Assembly (NCBI GenBank): GCA_045591095.1
Contig: JAZNSF010000005.1
Coordinates: forward strand, 1-44,704
DNA length: 44,704 nt
From: SIG440 sp045591095
Lineage (GTDB): Bacteria > Bacillota > Clostridia > Monoglobales > Monoglobaceae
Direction of reading: 5' to 3'
Shown here: piece by piece, positions 1 to 6,934 of the stretch
Position numbering within the stretch: position 1 is the first letter of the stretch
How the letters are laid out: every line of letters begins with the position of its first letter
Made by a program: the position numbers and the translations under genes
The notes under the pieces: model-generated
Database searches by the model: none
What the model was told of the DNA's origin: nothing
The model's input: only the letters and a program-made list of their open reading frames with translations

Positions 1-36
1 TTCAAAATCTTTAATATGTCGATATTTTCTTTGCAT
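1..36 (-). CDS. IS3-like transposase OrfA, N-terminal fragment
   Basis: Only the first 12 codons are inside the window; the gene runs off the left edge. The start is ATG at 36 with an AGGAGG ribosome binding site just upstream on the minus strand. The peptide begins MQRKYRHIKDFE. From memory this resembles the N-terminus of clostridial helix-turn-helix OrfA proteins of IS3-family elements. The adjacent hairpin that masks the ribosome binding site supports an insertion sequence. The fragment is too short to prove the family. Confidence 0.5.
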   Translation of the reverse strand, partial: MQRKYRHIKDFE

Positions 37-43
37 AACAAAA

Positions 44-80
44 CCTCCTATGGTAGTTATTTTAATTCTACCATAGGAGG
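44..80. promoter_or_regulatory. Perfect 13-bp inverted repeat covering the IS ribosome binding site
   Basis: Bases 44-56 and 68-80 are perfect complements around an 11-nt loop. On the minus strand the 3' arm contains the AGGAGG of the transposase fragment, so a transcript read in from outside would fold and hide the ribosome binding site. On the plus strand the same hairpin is followed by CTGTTTTTTT and can act as a terminator. Insertion sequences often limit transposase made from outside transcription in this way. Confidence 0.7.
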
Positions 81-131
81 CTGTTTTTTTCTATTGTCCA
101 TTTTTACTGGACCTGTTCAGTAAGGGTGGCT
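81..131. mobile_element. Probable terminal region of the insertion sequence
   Basis: This lies between the hairpin and the spoIVA stop codon. It holds a small inverted repeat (96-100 with 108-112) and no open frame. The exact IS end and any target duplication cannot be fixed because the other end is outside the window. The element lies just past the 3' end of spoIVA and does not disrupt it. Confidence 0.35.
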
Positions 132-142
132 GTTTTTTATAT

Positions 143-1621
143 TTATAATATTATGCAGATAAGTCCGCCCGAGCCTTCGTTGATAATTTTTTGAAGTGTT
201 TCCTGCATCTTCATCTGTGCGTCATCAGGCATATGGTTTAGTTTGTTGTGAAGTCCCTCGTTTACAAGCTCGTGGAGAGACTTCCCAAATATGTTTGACT
301 CCCAAATCTTTTTTGGGTCGGTTTCAAATTCGTTAAGAAGATAATGCACCAGTTCTTCGGACTGTTTTTCGGTGCCAACTATTGGACTTACCTCGGTTTC
401 GATATCTGCTCTTATCATATGTATCGACGGTGCCGAGGCTTTGAGTCTTACTCCAAAGCGGTTGCCCTGCTTGACAATTTCGGGCTCTTCCAAGGTAAGC
501 TCGTCAATTGACGGCGATACAATCCCATAACCTTTTTGTGAAACTTCCAAAAGTGCTGATTGAACCTTGTCGTATTTTTTCTTTATGCTTGACATTTCCA
601 TCAAGAGATGCATAAGTCCTTCTTCGTCGGTTATACCAAAGCCGGTCATATCGTTTATTATTTCGTAGAAAAGATTTTTGGGTAAATTAAGCATTAAGCT
701 TATACTGCCATCAACCATATTTATATCACAAAGCTCGATACTTTCGGCCAAAGTGCATTCACCCAAAGTTTCTTTCAATCCCTCGGCGTCCGAAAGCTTT
801 AAGGGGCACTTTATGCTATCCATTACAAACTTTTGGATTTCTTTTTTTATTGGATGAGTAGAATCGATTGCATCAAGCCACTCGGGAAGATTTATACGAA
901 CTTCGGTTATAGGAAATGCAAGAAGAAGATTTTTTATAATAGAATTTACATCATCTGCGCGAAGCTCCATACAATTTATCGCAAGTACGGATGCACCATA
1001 TTTTTTCTCCATCTCGCGTCTATATTCTTGGCAAGCCTCGGAATATGGATTTATGCTGTTTAAAATAATTATAAAGGGCTTTCCTATCTCTTTAAGCTCG
1101 GCCACGACACGTTCTTCAGCCGAAACATAGTCTTCTTTGGCGATATCTGTAATGCTTCCGTCGCAAGTTACTACAATCCCTACTGTTGAGTGGTCGCAAA
1201 TTACTTTTTGGGTACCCATTTCAGCGGCCTCGGTAAACGGCATTGGGTTTTCGGACCAGGGCGTCATTACCATTCGGGGATTTTCGTTTTCGATATACCC
1301 AAGGGCACTTTCTACAATATACCCAACACAGTCAATAAGCCGGGTTTTAAGACAAATACTGTCACCGATACGAATTTCTGCCGCTTCGTTGGGAATAAAT
1401 TTTGGCTCGGTTGTCATAATCATTCTGCCACCGGCACTTTGCGGAAGTTCGTCCATAGCTCGTTCGCGCTTGTAGCTGTCTTCAATGTTTGGAATAACCA
1501 TGGTGTTCATAAAGTTTTTTATAAATGTTGATTTTCCGGTACGCACAGGCCCGACAACGCCTAGGTACAAATCGCCGTTTGTGCGATCTGCGATATCCTG
1601 GTAGATATTATATTCGGTCAT
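143..1621 (-). CDS. spoIVA: Stage IV sporulation protein A (spore coat morphogenetic ATPase)
   Basis: SpoIVA is made in the mother cell, polymerises on the outer forespore membrane using ATP hydrolysis, and forms the basement layer on which the coat and cortex assemble. The product is 492 residues, the length I recall for the Bacillus subtilis protein. A Walker A motif GPVRTGKST lies at residues 24-32 in a TRAFAC GTPase-like N-terminal domain; the middle and C-terminal domains are also SpoIVA-like, ending in a conserved glycine-rich hydrophobic tail. The ATG at 1621 follows GGGAGG at good distance. The gene stands alone, with a sigma-E-like promoter upstream and an insertion sequence end behind its stop. 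It shows that the organism forms, or recently formed, endospores. Confidence 0.97.
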   Translation of the reverse strand: MTEYNIYQDIADRTNGDLYLGVVGPVRTGKSTFIKNFMNTMVIPNIEDSYKRERAMDELPQSAGGRMIMTTEPKFIPNEAAEIRIGDSICLKTRLIDCVGYIVESALGYIENENPRMVMTPWSENPMPFTEAAEMGTQKVICDHSTVGIVVTCDGSITDIAKEDYVSAEERVVAELKEIGKPFIIILNSINPYSEACQEYRREMEKKYGASVLAINCMELRADDVNSIIKNLLLAFPITEVRINLPEWLDAIDSTHPIKKEIQKFVMDSIKCPLKLSDAEGLKETLGECTLAESIELCDINMVDGSISLMLNLPKNLFYEIINDMTGFGITDEEGLMHLLMEMSSIKKKYDKVQSALLEVSQKGYGIVSPSIDELTLEEPEIVKQGNRFGVRLKASAPSIHMIRADIETEVSPIVGTEKQSEELVHYLLNEFETDPKKIWESNIFGKSLHELVNEGLHNKLNHMPDDAQMKMQETLQKIINEGSGGLICIIL

Positions 1622-1681
1622 TTTTGTTCCTCCCTGTTTTTTTTAGCTTTATTTATGGCTAATTTTCAGTCATTTTGGTAA

Positions 1682-1710
1682 ATAATATGCACAGATAGAC
1701 AGGTTTATGT
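1682..1710 (-). promoter_or_regulatory. Possible sigma-E promoter for spoIVA
   Basis: On the minus strand an ACATAAA element (1704-1710) and a CATATTAT element (1682-1689) are separated by 14 bases, close to the sigma-E pattern (ATA-type -35, CATACAAT-type -10). The start codon is about 60 bases downstream. spoIVA is transcribed by sigma-E in Bacillus. The match is by eye only. Confidence 0.45.
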
Positions 1711-1757
1711 TTTAAAAATATCTGTATTTTGAGTATAGCCAAAAATATGCCTTTTCA

Positions 1758-1786
1758 TTGACAAAGACTTTTAGTTATGTTATCAT
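1758..1786 (+). promoter_or_regulatory. Sigma-A type promoter for the HAD phosphatase/lipid kinase genes
   Basis: TTGACA at 1758-1763 and TATCAT at 1781-1786 with a 17-base spacer. The expected start of transcription is about 1793, some 30 bases before the ATG at 1825. Confidence 0.8.
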
Positions 1787-1824
1787 AAAAATAGGCATTT
1801 TTTGCATAAGGGAAAGGGAGAAAA

Positions 1825-2619
1825 ATGAAGAACACAAGCAGGCAGCAATATGCAGTTTTTATAGACATAGATGGTACCCTTATGGGAAGAAGTGACGACG
1901 CTCTTTTTGAAAATCTTGCGACCATTCAAAAGGTCAGAAGCCTTGGACACAAGGTTTTTATAAGCACAGGGAGAGCAACTTCTTATATCCCCACAAAGCT
2001 TAACCACAAAAGGAATTTTGATGGTGTTATTACAGGTGCCGGTGCTGTTTTGACGCTTGGAGACAACATACTTTATAAAAATCTGATGCCACGTGATTTG
2101 ATTGAAAAGTTTAGCAAATATGTGATGGAAAACAATGTCCCGGGATTTTTGGAAGGTCATGAGATGATGTATCATTATGGTATTAAGTATGACCCTGAAA
2201 ACGAGTGGTTTAAAGGGAGTAGTTGGATAGAAATAACAAACGAAAATATAACTGAAATCTTAGAAAACGATGTACCTATTGAAAAATTCAGTGTAATCGG
2301 TGATGTTCCCGAAGAATTAGACGAAATTATGGGCGAAGGTTGCACGGTTTTAAGATTTTCGAAATATGGTGAGGTAATCCAAAAAAGCTGTGGAAAGGCG
2401 AAGGCACTCCTAGATATAGCCAAGCATCTTGGGATTTTGCCTGAAAATACAGTCGCGATAGGCGACAGTATGAATGACTATGATATGATTGAAGCGGCCG
2501 GTATTGGCATTGTAATGGCAAATGGTTCTGATGAAGTAAAGAAGATTGCAGATTTTATTACTGACGATGTAGACAGTGCCGGTGTTGCGACTGCGTTAAA
2601 GCGGATATTTTGCCTTTGA
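1825..2619 (+). CDS. Cof-type HAD-superfamily hydrolase (phosphatase)
   Basis: A 264-residue cytoplasmic phosphatase of the HAD-IIB (Cof/YxeH) family. The nucleophile motif FIDIDGTL is near residue 12-19, the serine/threonine motif II (STGR) near residue 50, and motif IV GDSMNDYDM near residue 213. The region between is the C2-type cap. Such enzymes remove phosphate from sugar phosphates or other small metabolites and use Mg2+; the substrate cannot be read from the sequence. The ATG follows GGGAAAGGGAG. The gene leads a short operon with the lipid kinase that starts 15 bases after its stop. Confidence 0.88.
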   Translation: MKNTSRQQYAVFIDIDGTLMGRSDDALFENLATIQKVRSLGHKVFISTGRATSYIPTKLNHKRNFDGVITGAGAVLTLGDNILYKNLMPRDLIEKFSKYVMENNVPGFLEGHEMMYHYGIKYDPENEWFKGSSWIEITNENITEILENDVPIEKFSVIGDVPEELDEIMGEGCTVLRFSKYGEVIQKSCGKAKALLDIAKHLGILPENTVAIGDSMNDYDMIEAAGIGIVMANGSDEVKKIADFITDDVDSAGVATALKRIFCL

Positions 2620-2634
2620 TTGGAGGGAAATTTA

Positions 2635-3525
2635 GTGAATAAAAAGCTTTTGTTTATAATAAACCCGCATTCCGGAAAAGGAAAGATAAAAGGCAAGCTG
2701 CTTGAAATAATTGATATTTTTGTAAAGTCAGGCTGGGATGTAGTGGTGCACACTACACAAAAAGTTCAGGATGCTTGTGATACGGTAAGTGATATTGGAG
2801 CAGATTTTGACAGAATTGTGGTTTCGGGCGGTGACGGTACTTTGAACGAAGTTATCCGTGGCATTATGGAAATCCCTGAAGAAAAAAGACCCGAAGTCGG
2901 ATATATTCCTGCCGGCACAACAAATGATTTTGCTTCCAATATGAATATTTCAAGGAATATGATTAAGGCTTCGCAATCCATAGTAAACGGCACGCCGTTT
3001 ATGTGTGATGTGGGTGGGTTTAACAAAAAACATTTTGCATATGTTGCGGCATTTGGTGCGTTTGCTGATGTTTCGTACGAGACACCTCAGCAGTACAAAA
3101 ATACACTTGGTCAGCTTGCGTATTTCCTTGAAGGGATTAAAAAAATCTATAATTTGCCCTATTACAAAATGAAAGTTACCTGTGATGATAGAATAATTGA
3201 GGATGAGTTTATGCTTGGTATGGTTTCAAACAGCAACCGTATTGCTGGCATAAAAACCAAAAAGGCTTTAAAAGCTCAGTTTAACGACGGACTTTTTGAG
3301 GTCCTTCTCATTAAAAGACCCAAAACCCTTATGGAAGTAAGTGATTTGGCGACAAGACTTTTGACTCAGGACATAAGCTCGGACCTTATTACAGTACTAA
3401 GGACATCAAAGATTCAATTTCAGGCAGAAGAGCCTATCCCCTGGACTTTAGACGGCGAGTTCGGGGGATCTCTTCGCACTGCAAATATTTCAGTTAAAAA
3501 AGAGGCGGTTAAGTTAATTATTTAG
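2635..3525 (+). CDS. Diacylglycerol/sphingosine kinase-type lipid kinase (DagK family)
   Basis: A 296-residue protein. It opens with KKLLFIINPHSGKGK, the nucleotide-binding entry of the DAGK catalytic domain, and carries the hallmark GGDGTLNE near residue 66 and PAGTTNDFA near residue 95. Family members phosphorylate diacylglycerol or related lipids and recycle membrane lipid in Gram-positive bacteria; YegS-like enzymes share the fold, so the exact lipid is uncertain. GTG at 2635 is chosen because GGAGGG lies 8 bases before it. An in-frame TTG at 2620 lies upstream of that site and is rejected. It is probably co-transcribed with the preceding phosphatase. Confidence 0.88.
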   Translation: MNKKLLFIINPHSGKGKIKGKLLEIIDIFVKSGWDVVVHTTQKVQDACDTVSDIGADFDRIVVSGGDGTLNEVIRGIMEIPEEKRPEVGYIPAGTTNDFASNMNISRNMIKASQSIVNGTPFMCDVGGFNKKHFAYVAAFGAFADVSYETPQQYKNTLGQLAYFLEGIKKIYNLPYYKMKVTCDDRIIEDEFMLGMVSNSNRIAGIKTKKALKAQFNDGLFEVLLIKRPKTLMEVSDLATRLLTQDISSDLITVLRTSKIQFQAEEPIPWTLDGEFGGSLRTANISVKKEAVKLII

Positions 3526-3583
3526 CCAAAATGCATTTTAAGATAAATGATTAAAATTTTATATATGAAAGGCGGAAGTGATA

Positions 3584-4441
3584 ATGGAAACTACTTTAGT
3601 TGTAATGGCTGCAGGAATGGGTAGCAGGTTTGGAGGACTCAAACAGATGACACCCGTTGGCCCAAACGGAGAATTTTTGATGGATTTTTCGGCGTATGAC
3701 GCAAAAAAGGCCGGGTTTTCAAAGGTTGTTTTTGTAATTAAAAAGGAAATGGAGGAAGACTTCAAAAAAATCGTTGGAAATCGTGTAAGTAAGTACATAG
3801 ACATCGATTATGTTTTTCAGGAAATGGACGTTCTTCCTGAAGGCAGAGTAAAGCCTTTTGGTACAGGTCATGCCATTCTTTGCTGCCGTGACAAGGTAAA
3901 GACTCCTTTTGCAATCATCAACGCAGACGATTATTATGGAAAGAACGGGTATGTTGAGATAAACAATTTCCTGAAGAACGCAAAAAAAGGCGAATTCTCT
4001 ATGGTTGCTTATGACCTTGACAAAACTACAACCGAAAACGGAACGGTTACACGCGGCGTTTGTCAGGTAGAAGACGGATTTTTAAAGGCAATCCGCGAAA
4101 CTCAAGGGATAAAGGGCTTTGAGTACTGCGAGGACGGAGAAACTGTTCATCCCTTGCCAAAGGACACCGTTGTATCGATGAATCTTTGGGGCTTTACTCC
4201 CGAATTTTTTGATTATCTTGACAGAGAGTTTGAAATATTCAAAAAAACAGCAAACCTGATGAAAGACGAGTACCTTATTCCAACAGTTGTTGATACACTA
4301 ATTAAAAGCGGCGAAGCGACGGTTAAGGTTCTTCGTAGCTCGGACCGTTGGTACGGAATGACATACCGCGAGGACCACGAAACTGTTATGGCTGCAATGA
4401 AGGACCTTTGCGACAGGGGCGAGTACGAGGGTATTTCGTAA
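3584..4441 (+). CDS. Sugar-phosphate nucleotidyltransferase family protein
   Basis: A 285-residue GT-A fold nucleotidyltransferase. The N-terminal loop VVMAAGMGSRFGGLKQ is the nucleoside triphosphate-binding signature (GxGxR near residue 12), and INADDYYG near residue 110 holds the metal-binding aspartates. Relatives transfer a nucleotide to a sugar 1-phosphate (UDP-, dTDP- or GDP-sugar formation); the substrate here is unknown. ATG 3584 has AAAGGCGG 8 bases upstream; the GTG at 3578 is too close to that site. A strong terminator follows at 4458, so this is the end of the transcription unit. Confidence 0.8.
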   Translation: METTLVVMAAGMGSRFGGLKQMTPVGPNGEFLMDFSAYDAKKAGFSKVVFVIKKEMEEDFKKIVGNRVSKYIDIDYVFQEMDVLPEGRVKPFGTGHAILCCRDKVKTPFAIINADDYYGKNGYVEINNFLKNAKKGEFSMVAYDLDKTTTENGTVTRGVCQVEDGFLKAIRETQGIKGFEYCEDGETVHPLPKDTVVSMNLWGFTPEFFDYLDREFEIFKKTANLMKDEYLIPTVVDTLIKSGEATVKVLRSSDRWYGMTYREDHETVMAAMKDLCDRGEYEGIS

Positions 4442-4457
4442 AGTTAATATGTTTTCA

Positions 4458-4497
4458 GGCACCGCTTTTTTACTAAAGCGGTGCCATATTATTTTTT
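4458..4497 (+). terminator. Rho-independent terminator after the nucleotidyltransferase
   Basis: An 11-bp perfect stem (4458-4468 with 4475-4485, GGCACCGC core) is followed by an interrupted T run ending near 4497. It separates the upstream operon from the SRP RNA promoter. Confidence 0.88.
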
Positions 4498-4520
4498 ACT
4501 TAACAAAATTTTAAAAACTC

Positions 4521-4549
4521 TTGAAGTTTTTGGCTAGTTGTGGTATACT
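4521..4549 (+). promoter_or_regulatory. Promoter of the SRP RNA gene
   Basis: TTGAAG (4521-4526) and TATACT (4544-4549) are 17 bases apart. Transcription would start about 4556, exactly where the SRP RNA closing helix begins. Confidence 0.85.
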
Positions 4550-4555
4550 ATTTAA

Positions 4556-4830
4556 GCTATGTTAAATTGGGGTGTTAGCGGTACCTTGTAACCCACAATC
4601 CGCTACAGTGGGGATGACAACTTGTGTTGAGGGGCAAGATTTGTCTTGTCGGACTTAAGCTAGTATGTGTTGAAGATTCGGTCCTGCGCAATCAAAACCT
4701 GTGAACCGTGTCAGGGCAGGAATGCAGCAGCACTAAGCAGTTCTTTTTGATGTGTCGCAGGGTCGCCGGGTCCGAGCATACTGCTTAAGCAGCGGAGGTT
4801 TTCTTGTTTCGAACGCAAGAACATAGCTTT
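4556..4830 (+). ncRNA. ffs: Signal recognition particle RNA, large Firmicute type
   Basis: About 275 nt, the long bacterial form with an Alu-like domain. The 5' part (GGTGTTAGCGGTACCTTG region, about 4571-4588) matches the Bacillus scRNA Alu domain, and the S domain at about 4706-4740 holds GTGTCAGG...AGCAGCACTAAG. The apical stem is GCA-GGAA-TGC, so the GGAA tetraloop recognised by FtsY/Ffh is kept although the stem bases differ from the usual TCC/GGA. The 5' bases AGCTATGTT pair with AACATAGCT at 4820-4828 to close the molecule, and a T run follows. It guides nascent membrane proteins with Ffh. Confidence 0.95.
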
Positions 4831-4834
4831 TTTT
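4827..4834 (+). terminator. T run ending the SRP RNA
   Basis: CTTTTTTT directly follows the 3' arm of the SRP RNA closing helix, so the RNA's own terminal helix probably serves as the terminator stem. Confidence 0.6.
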
Positions 4835-4886
4835 GATAATCAATACGGCCAAACTTGGTCTTATAGATAGAAGGGGGAGTTTAAGT

Positions 4887-6476
4887 ATGTCCGAAAAGTA
4901 TCAGGCGCTTTATCGTAAATGGCGGCCGCTTACCTTTCACGATGTGGCAGGGCAGGACCATGTTTCTGAAACGCTTAGAAACAGCGTAGCATCAGGAAGA
5001 ATAGCTCATGCATATCTTTTTTGCGGGACTCGTGGTACGGGTAAGACCTCTACTGCCAAGATTTTTTCACGGGCGGTAAACTGCGAACATACAAATGACG
5101 GAAATCCCTGCAATGAATGCGAAACCTGCCGTGGAATTTTGGACGGAAGTATCCTTGATGTTTATGAGATGGATGCTGCCAGCAACAGCGGTATTGACAA
5201 TATCCGCGAAATTCGTGAGGAGGTTATCTATGCCCCATCAAACTGCCGCTACAAGGTTTATATAATTGACGAGGCACATATGCTTACAACAGAGGCGTTT
5301 AATGCACTTCTTAAGACTCTTGAAGAGCCTCCCGAACATATTATATTTATCCTTGCAACAACCGAGGCTTACAAAATCCCTGCGACAATCCTTTCGCGGT
5401 GTCAGCGCTTTGACTTTAAGCGCATAGGTGCAAGCGATATCGAAAGACGTCTTTCAAAAATCGTAAAAGCAGAGGGCATAAAAATTACTCCCGATGCCAT
5501 TGAACTTGTTGCCGAGCTTGCTGATGGCTCGATGCGTGATGGATTAAGCATACTTGACCAGTGTGCAGCTTATGTAAAAGACGAACTAAGGTACGATGAT
5601 ATAGTTGATATAATTGGTATTGCTGACAAGCGCATCCTTTTTCCTATGGTTGACTTTGTGGCAGAGTACAGCGGAGGCGAAGCACTTAAGGCAGTAGACG
5701 AATTTTTGAATATGGGCAAAGAGCCTGCCGGATTTTTGGAAGAACTGATTTTTCATTTTAGAGCACTTATGCTTTGTAAGTCAATGGAAAATCCCGGTGA
5801 GCTTTTGGAAAAAAGCGATGCTTTAATCGAAAAATACAAAAGTCAGGCGGAAAAGTTTAGTCTGGACAGGCTTGTTTATATAATTCAGGAGCTAGGTGAG
5901 TATCTTTCCTTGGCGAAAAAACTTTCAACCCCCAGGATTTCTGTTGAAATGGCGATTGTAAAGATCTCCTCTAATGGAAACTCAAATGATGCTGCAGAGC
6001 TTATGTCAAGAATTGAAACATTAGAAAAAGAGCTTGAAATCATAAAGTCAAACGGTGTGACTGCCAAAAAGACACAGACTAAGAGCGGTGCCTCAAAGCT
6101 GCAAGAAGAAGACACACCGCTAAAGGCGGCAGGACCTCACATTGACGAGGGCAAAATGTGGACAAAATGGCGCGAGGCACTCGCTGCTGTTAAGGAAGAG
6201 AGCAAAAGTCTTTATATGTATTTATTTAACGCAAAGGCGCTTTTCTATGGCGACGAGGTGGAACTTATAATCACGGGAGATTTAGCTTTTGAAAAAATCA
6301 ATACTCCCGAGGGTAGGACTTATCTTGGCGAGCTGTTTTCGAAAATTGAGGGAAGCGAGCTTAAAGTCACGGTGTCAGGAAAAGAAGGTCCAAGAAAACG
6401 TGATGCAGCATCCATTTTGGATATCGCTGCAAAAAAAGATATTTTGGGCGACAAAATGACGGTTATTGAAGATTAA
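4887..6476 (+). CDS. dnaX: DNA polymerase III subunits gamma/tau (clamp loader ATPase)
   Basis: A 529-residue clamp-loader motor that opens the sliding clamp at primer ends. It begins with the typical YQALYRKWRP, then Walker A GTRGTGKTS (about residues 45-53), four zinc-binding cysteines (CEHTN..C..C..C, about 64-83), Walker B/DEAH IIDEAHM and sensor SRC. A lower-complexity C-terminal third follows with a coiled coil (MSRIETLEKELEII) and a tau-like end. ATG 4887 follows GGGGGAG; an upstream in-frame start at 4833 would lie in the SRP RNA terminator and lacks a ribosome binding site. It is followed by ybaB, the usual partner, but not by recR. Confidence 0.96.
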   Translation: MSEKYQALYRKWRPLTFHDVAGQDHVSETLRNSVASGRIAHAYLFCGTRGTGKTSTAKIFSRAVNCEHTNDGNPCNECETCRGILDGSILDVYEMDAASNSGIDNIREIREEVIYAPSNCRYKVYIIDEAHMLTTEAFNALLKTLEEPPEHIIFILATTEAYKIPATILSRCQRFDFKRIGASDIERRLSKIVKAEGIKITPDAIELVAELADGSMRDGLSILDQCAAYVKDELRYDDIVDIIGIADKRILFPMVDFVAEYSGGEALKAVDEFLNMGKEPAGFLEELIFHFRALMLCKSMENPGELLEKSDALIEKYKSQAEKFSLDRLVYIIQELGEYLSLAKKLSTPRISVEMAIVKISSNGNSNDAAELMSRIETLEKELEIIKSNGVTAKKTQTKSGASKLQEEDTPLKAAGPHIDEGKMWTKWREALAAVKEESKSLYMYLFNAKALFYGDEVELIITGDLAFEKINTPEGRTYLGELFSKIEGSELKVTVSGKEGPRKRDAASILDIAAKKDILGDKMTVIED

Positions 6477-6506
6477 AGTTATGTAGCAAGAAAGGATTTG
6501 AGAACT

Positions 6507-6863
6507 ATGGCAAAAGGCGGATTCCCAAGAAGAGGTATGGGCGCTGTGGGCGGAGGTAATATGAACCAGATGCTCAAACAAGCAAAAAAAATGCAGGAGC
6601 AAATGCTCAAAATGCAGGAAGAAATGGAAGAAAAGGTATATGAAGCAAGCTCGGGCGGTGGTGCTGTCAGTGTTAAAGTCAGCGGGAAAAAAGAGCTTGT
6701 TGAAATATCCATAAAACCCGAAGTAGTTGACCCTGATGATGTTGAGATGCTTCAGGACCTCATTATTGCTGCAGTAAATGAGGGTATGAGAAAGGCAGAC
6801 GAAAACTCGGCTGGTGAAATGAGCAAACTTACCGGCGGACTTAACATTCCCGGATTGTTTTAG
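6507..6863 (+). CDS. ybaB: YbaB/EbfC-family nucleoid-associated protein
   Basis: A 118-residue small DNA-binding protein that forms a dimer with a tweezer-like shape and is nearly always encoded after dnaX. The N-terminal glycine/methionine-rich part (residues 1-18) leads into a helix rich in K, Q, M and E (MLKQAKKMQEQMLKMQEEME), then the conserved beta region (GGGAVSVKVSGKKELVEISI) and a C-terminal helix ending GGLNIPGLF. ATG 6507 has AGAAAGGA 11 bases upstream; a TTG at 6498 sits too near that site. recR, which normally completes this cluster, is missing, and a terminator follows. Confidence 0.93.
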   Translation: MAKGGFPRRGMGAVGGGNMNQMLKQAKKMQEQMLKMQEEMEEKVYEASSGGGAVSVKVSGKKELVEISIKPEVVDPDDVEMLQDLIIAAVNEGMRKADENSAGEMSKLTGGLNIPGLF

Positions 6864-6874
6864 ATTAAAGATTG

Positions 6875-6903
6875 GGCACTGCCAGGCAGTGCCTCGATTT
6901 TTG
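6875..6903 (+). terminator. Likely terminator after ybaB
   Basis: GGCACTGC (6875-6882) pairs with GCAGTGCC (6886-6893) around a 3-base loop, followed by TCGATTTTTG. The T run begins late, so termination may be partial. Confidence 0.6.
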
Positions 6904-6934
6904 TCTAAAAAATAAAACAGAAAGGATTTTACAT

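Noticed and set aside
833..1531. Plus-strand open frames inside spoIVA
   Set aside because: They lack ribosome binding sites and family likeness, and lie opposite a well-conserved gene.
4833..4886. Upstream in-frame start for dnaX
   Set aside because: It lies in the T run of the SRP RNA, has no ribosome binding site and would add residues not typical of DnaX. ATG 4887 has GGGGGAG at good spacing.
6427..6441. A7 run in dnaX as a programmed frameshift producing the gamma form
   Set aside because: It is near the 3' end of the gene, not after the ATPase core, and no shifted short frame with a stimulatory hairpin is evident.
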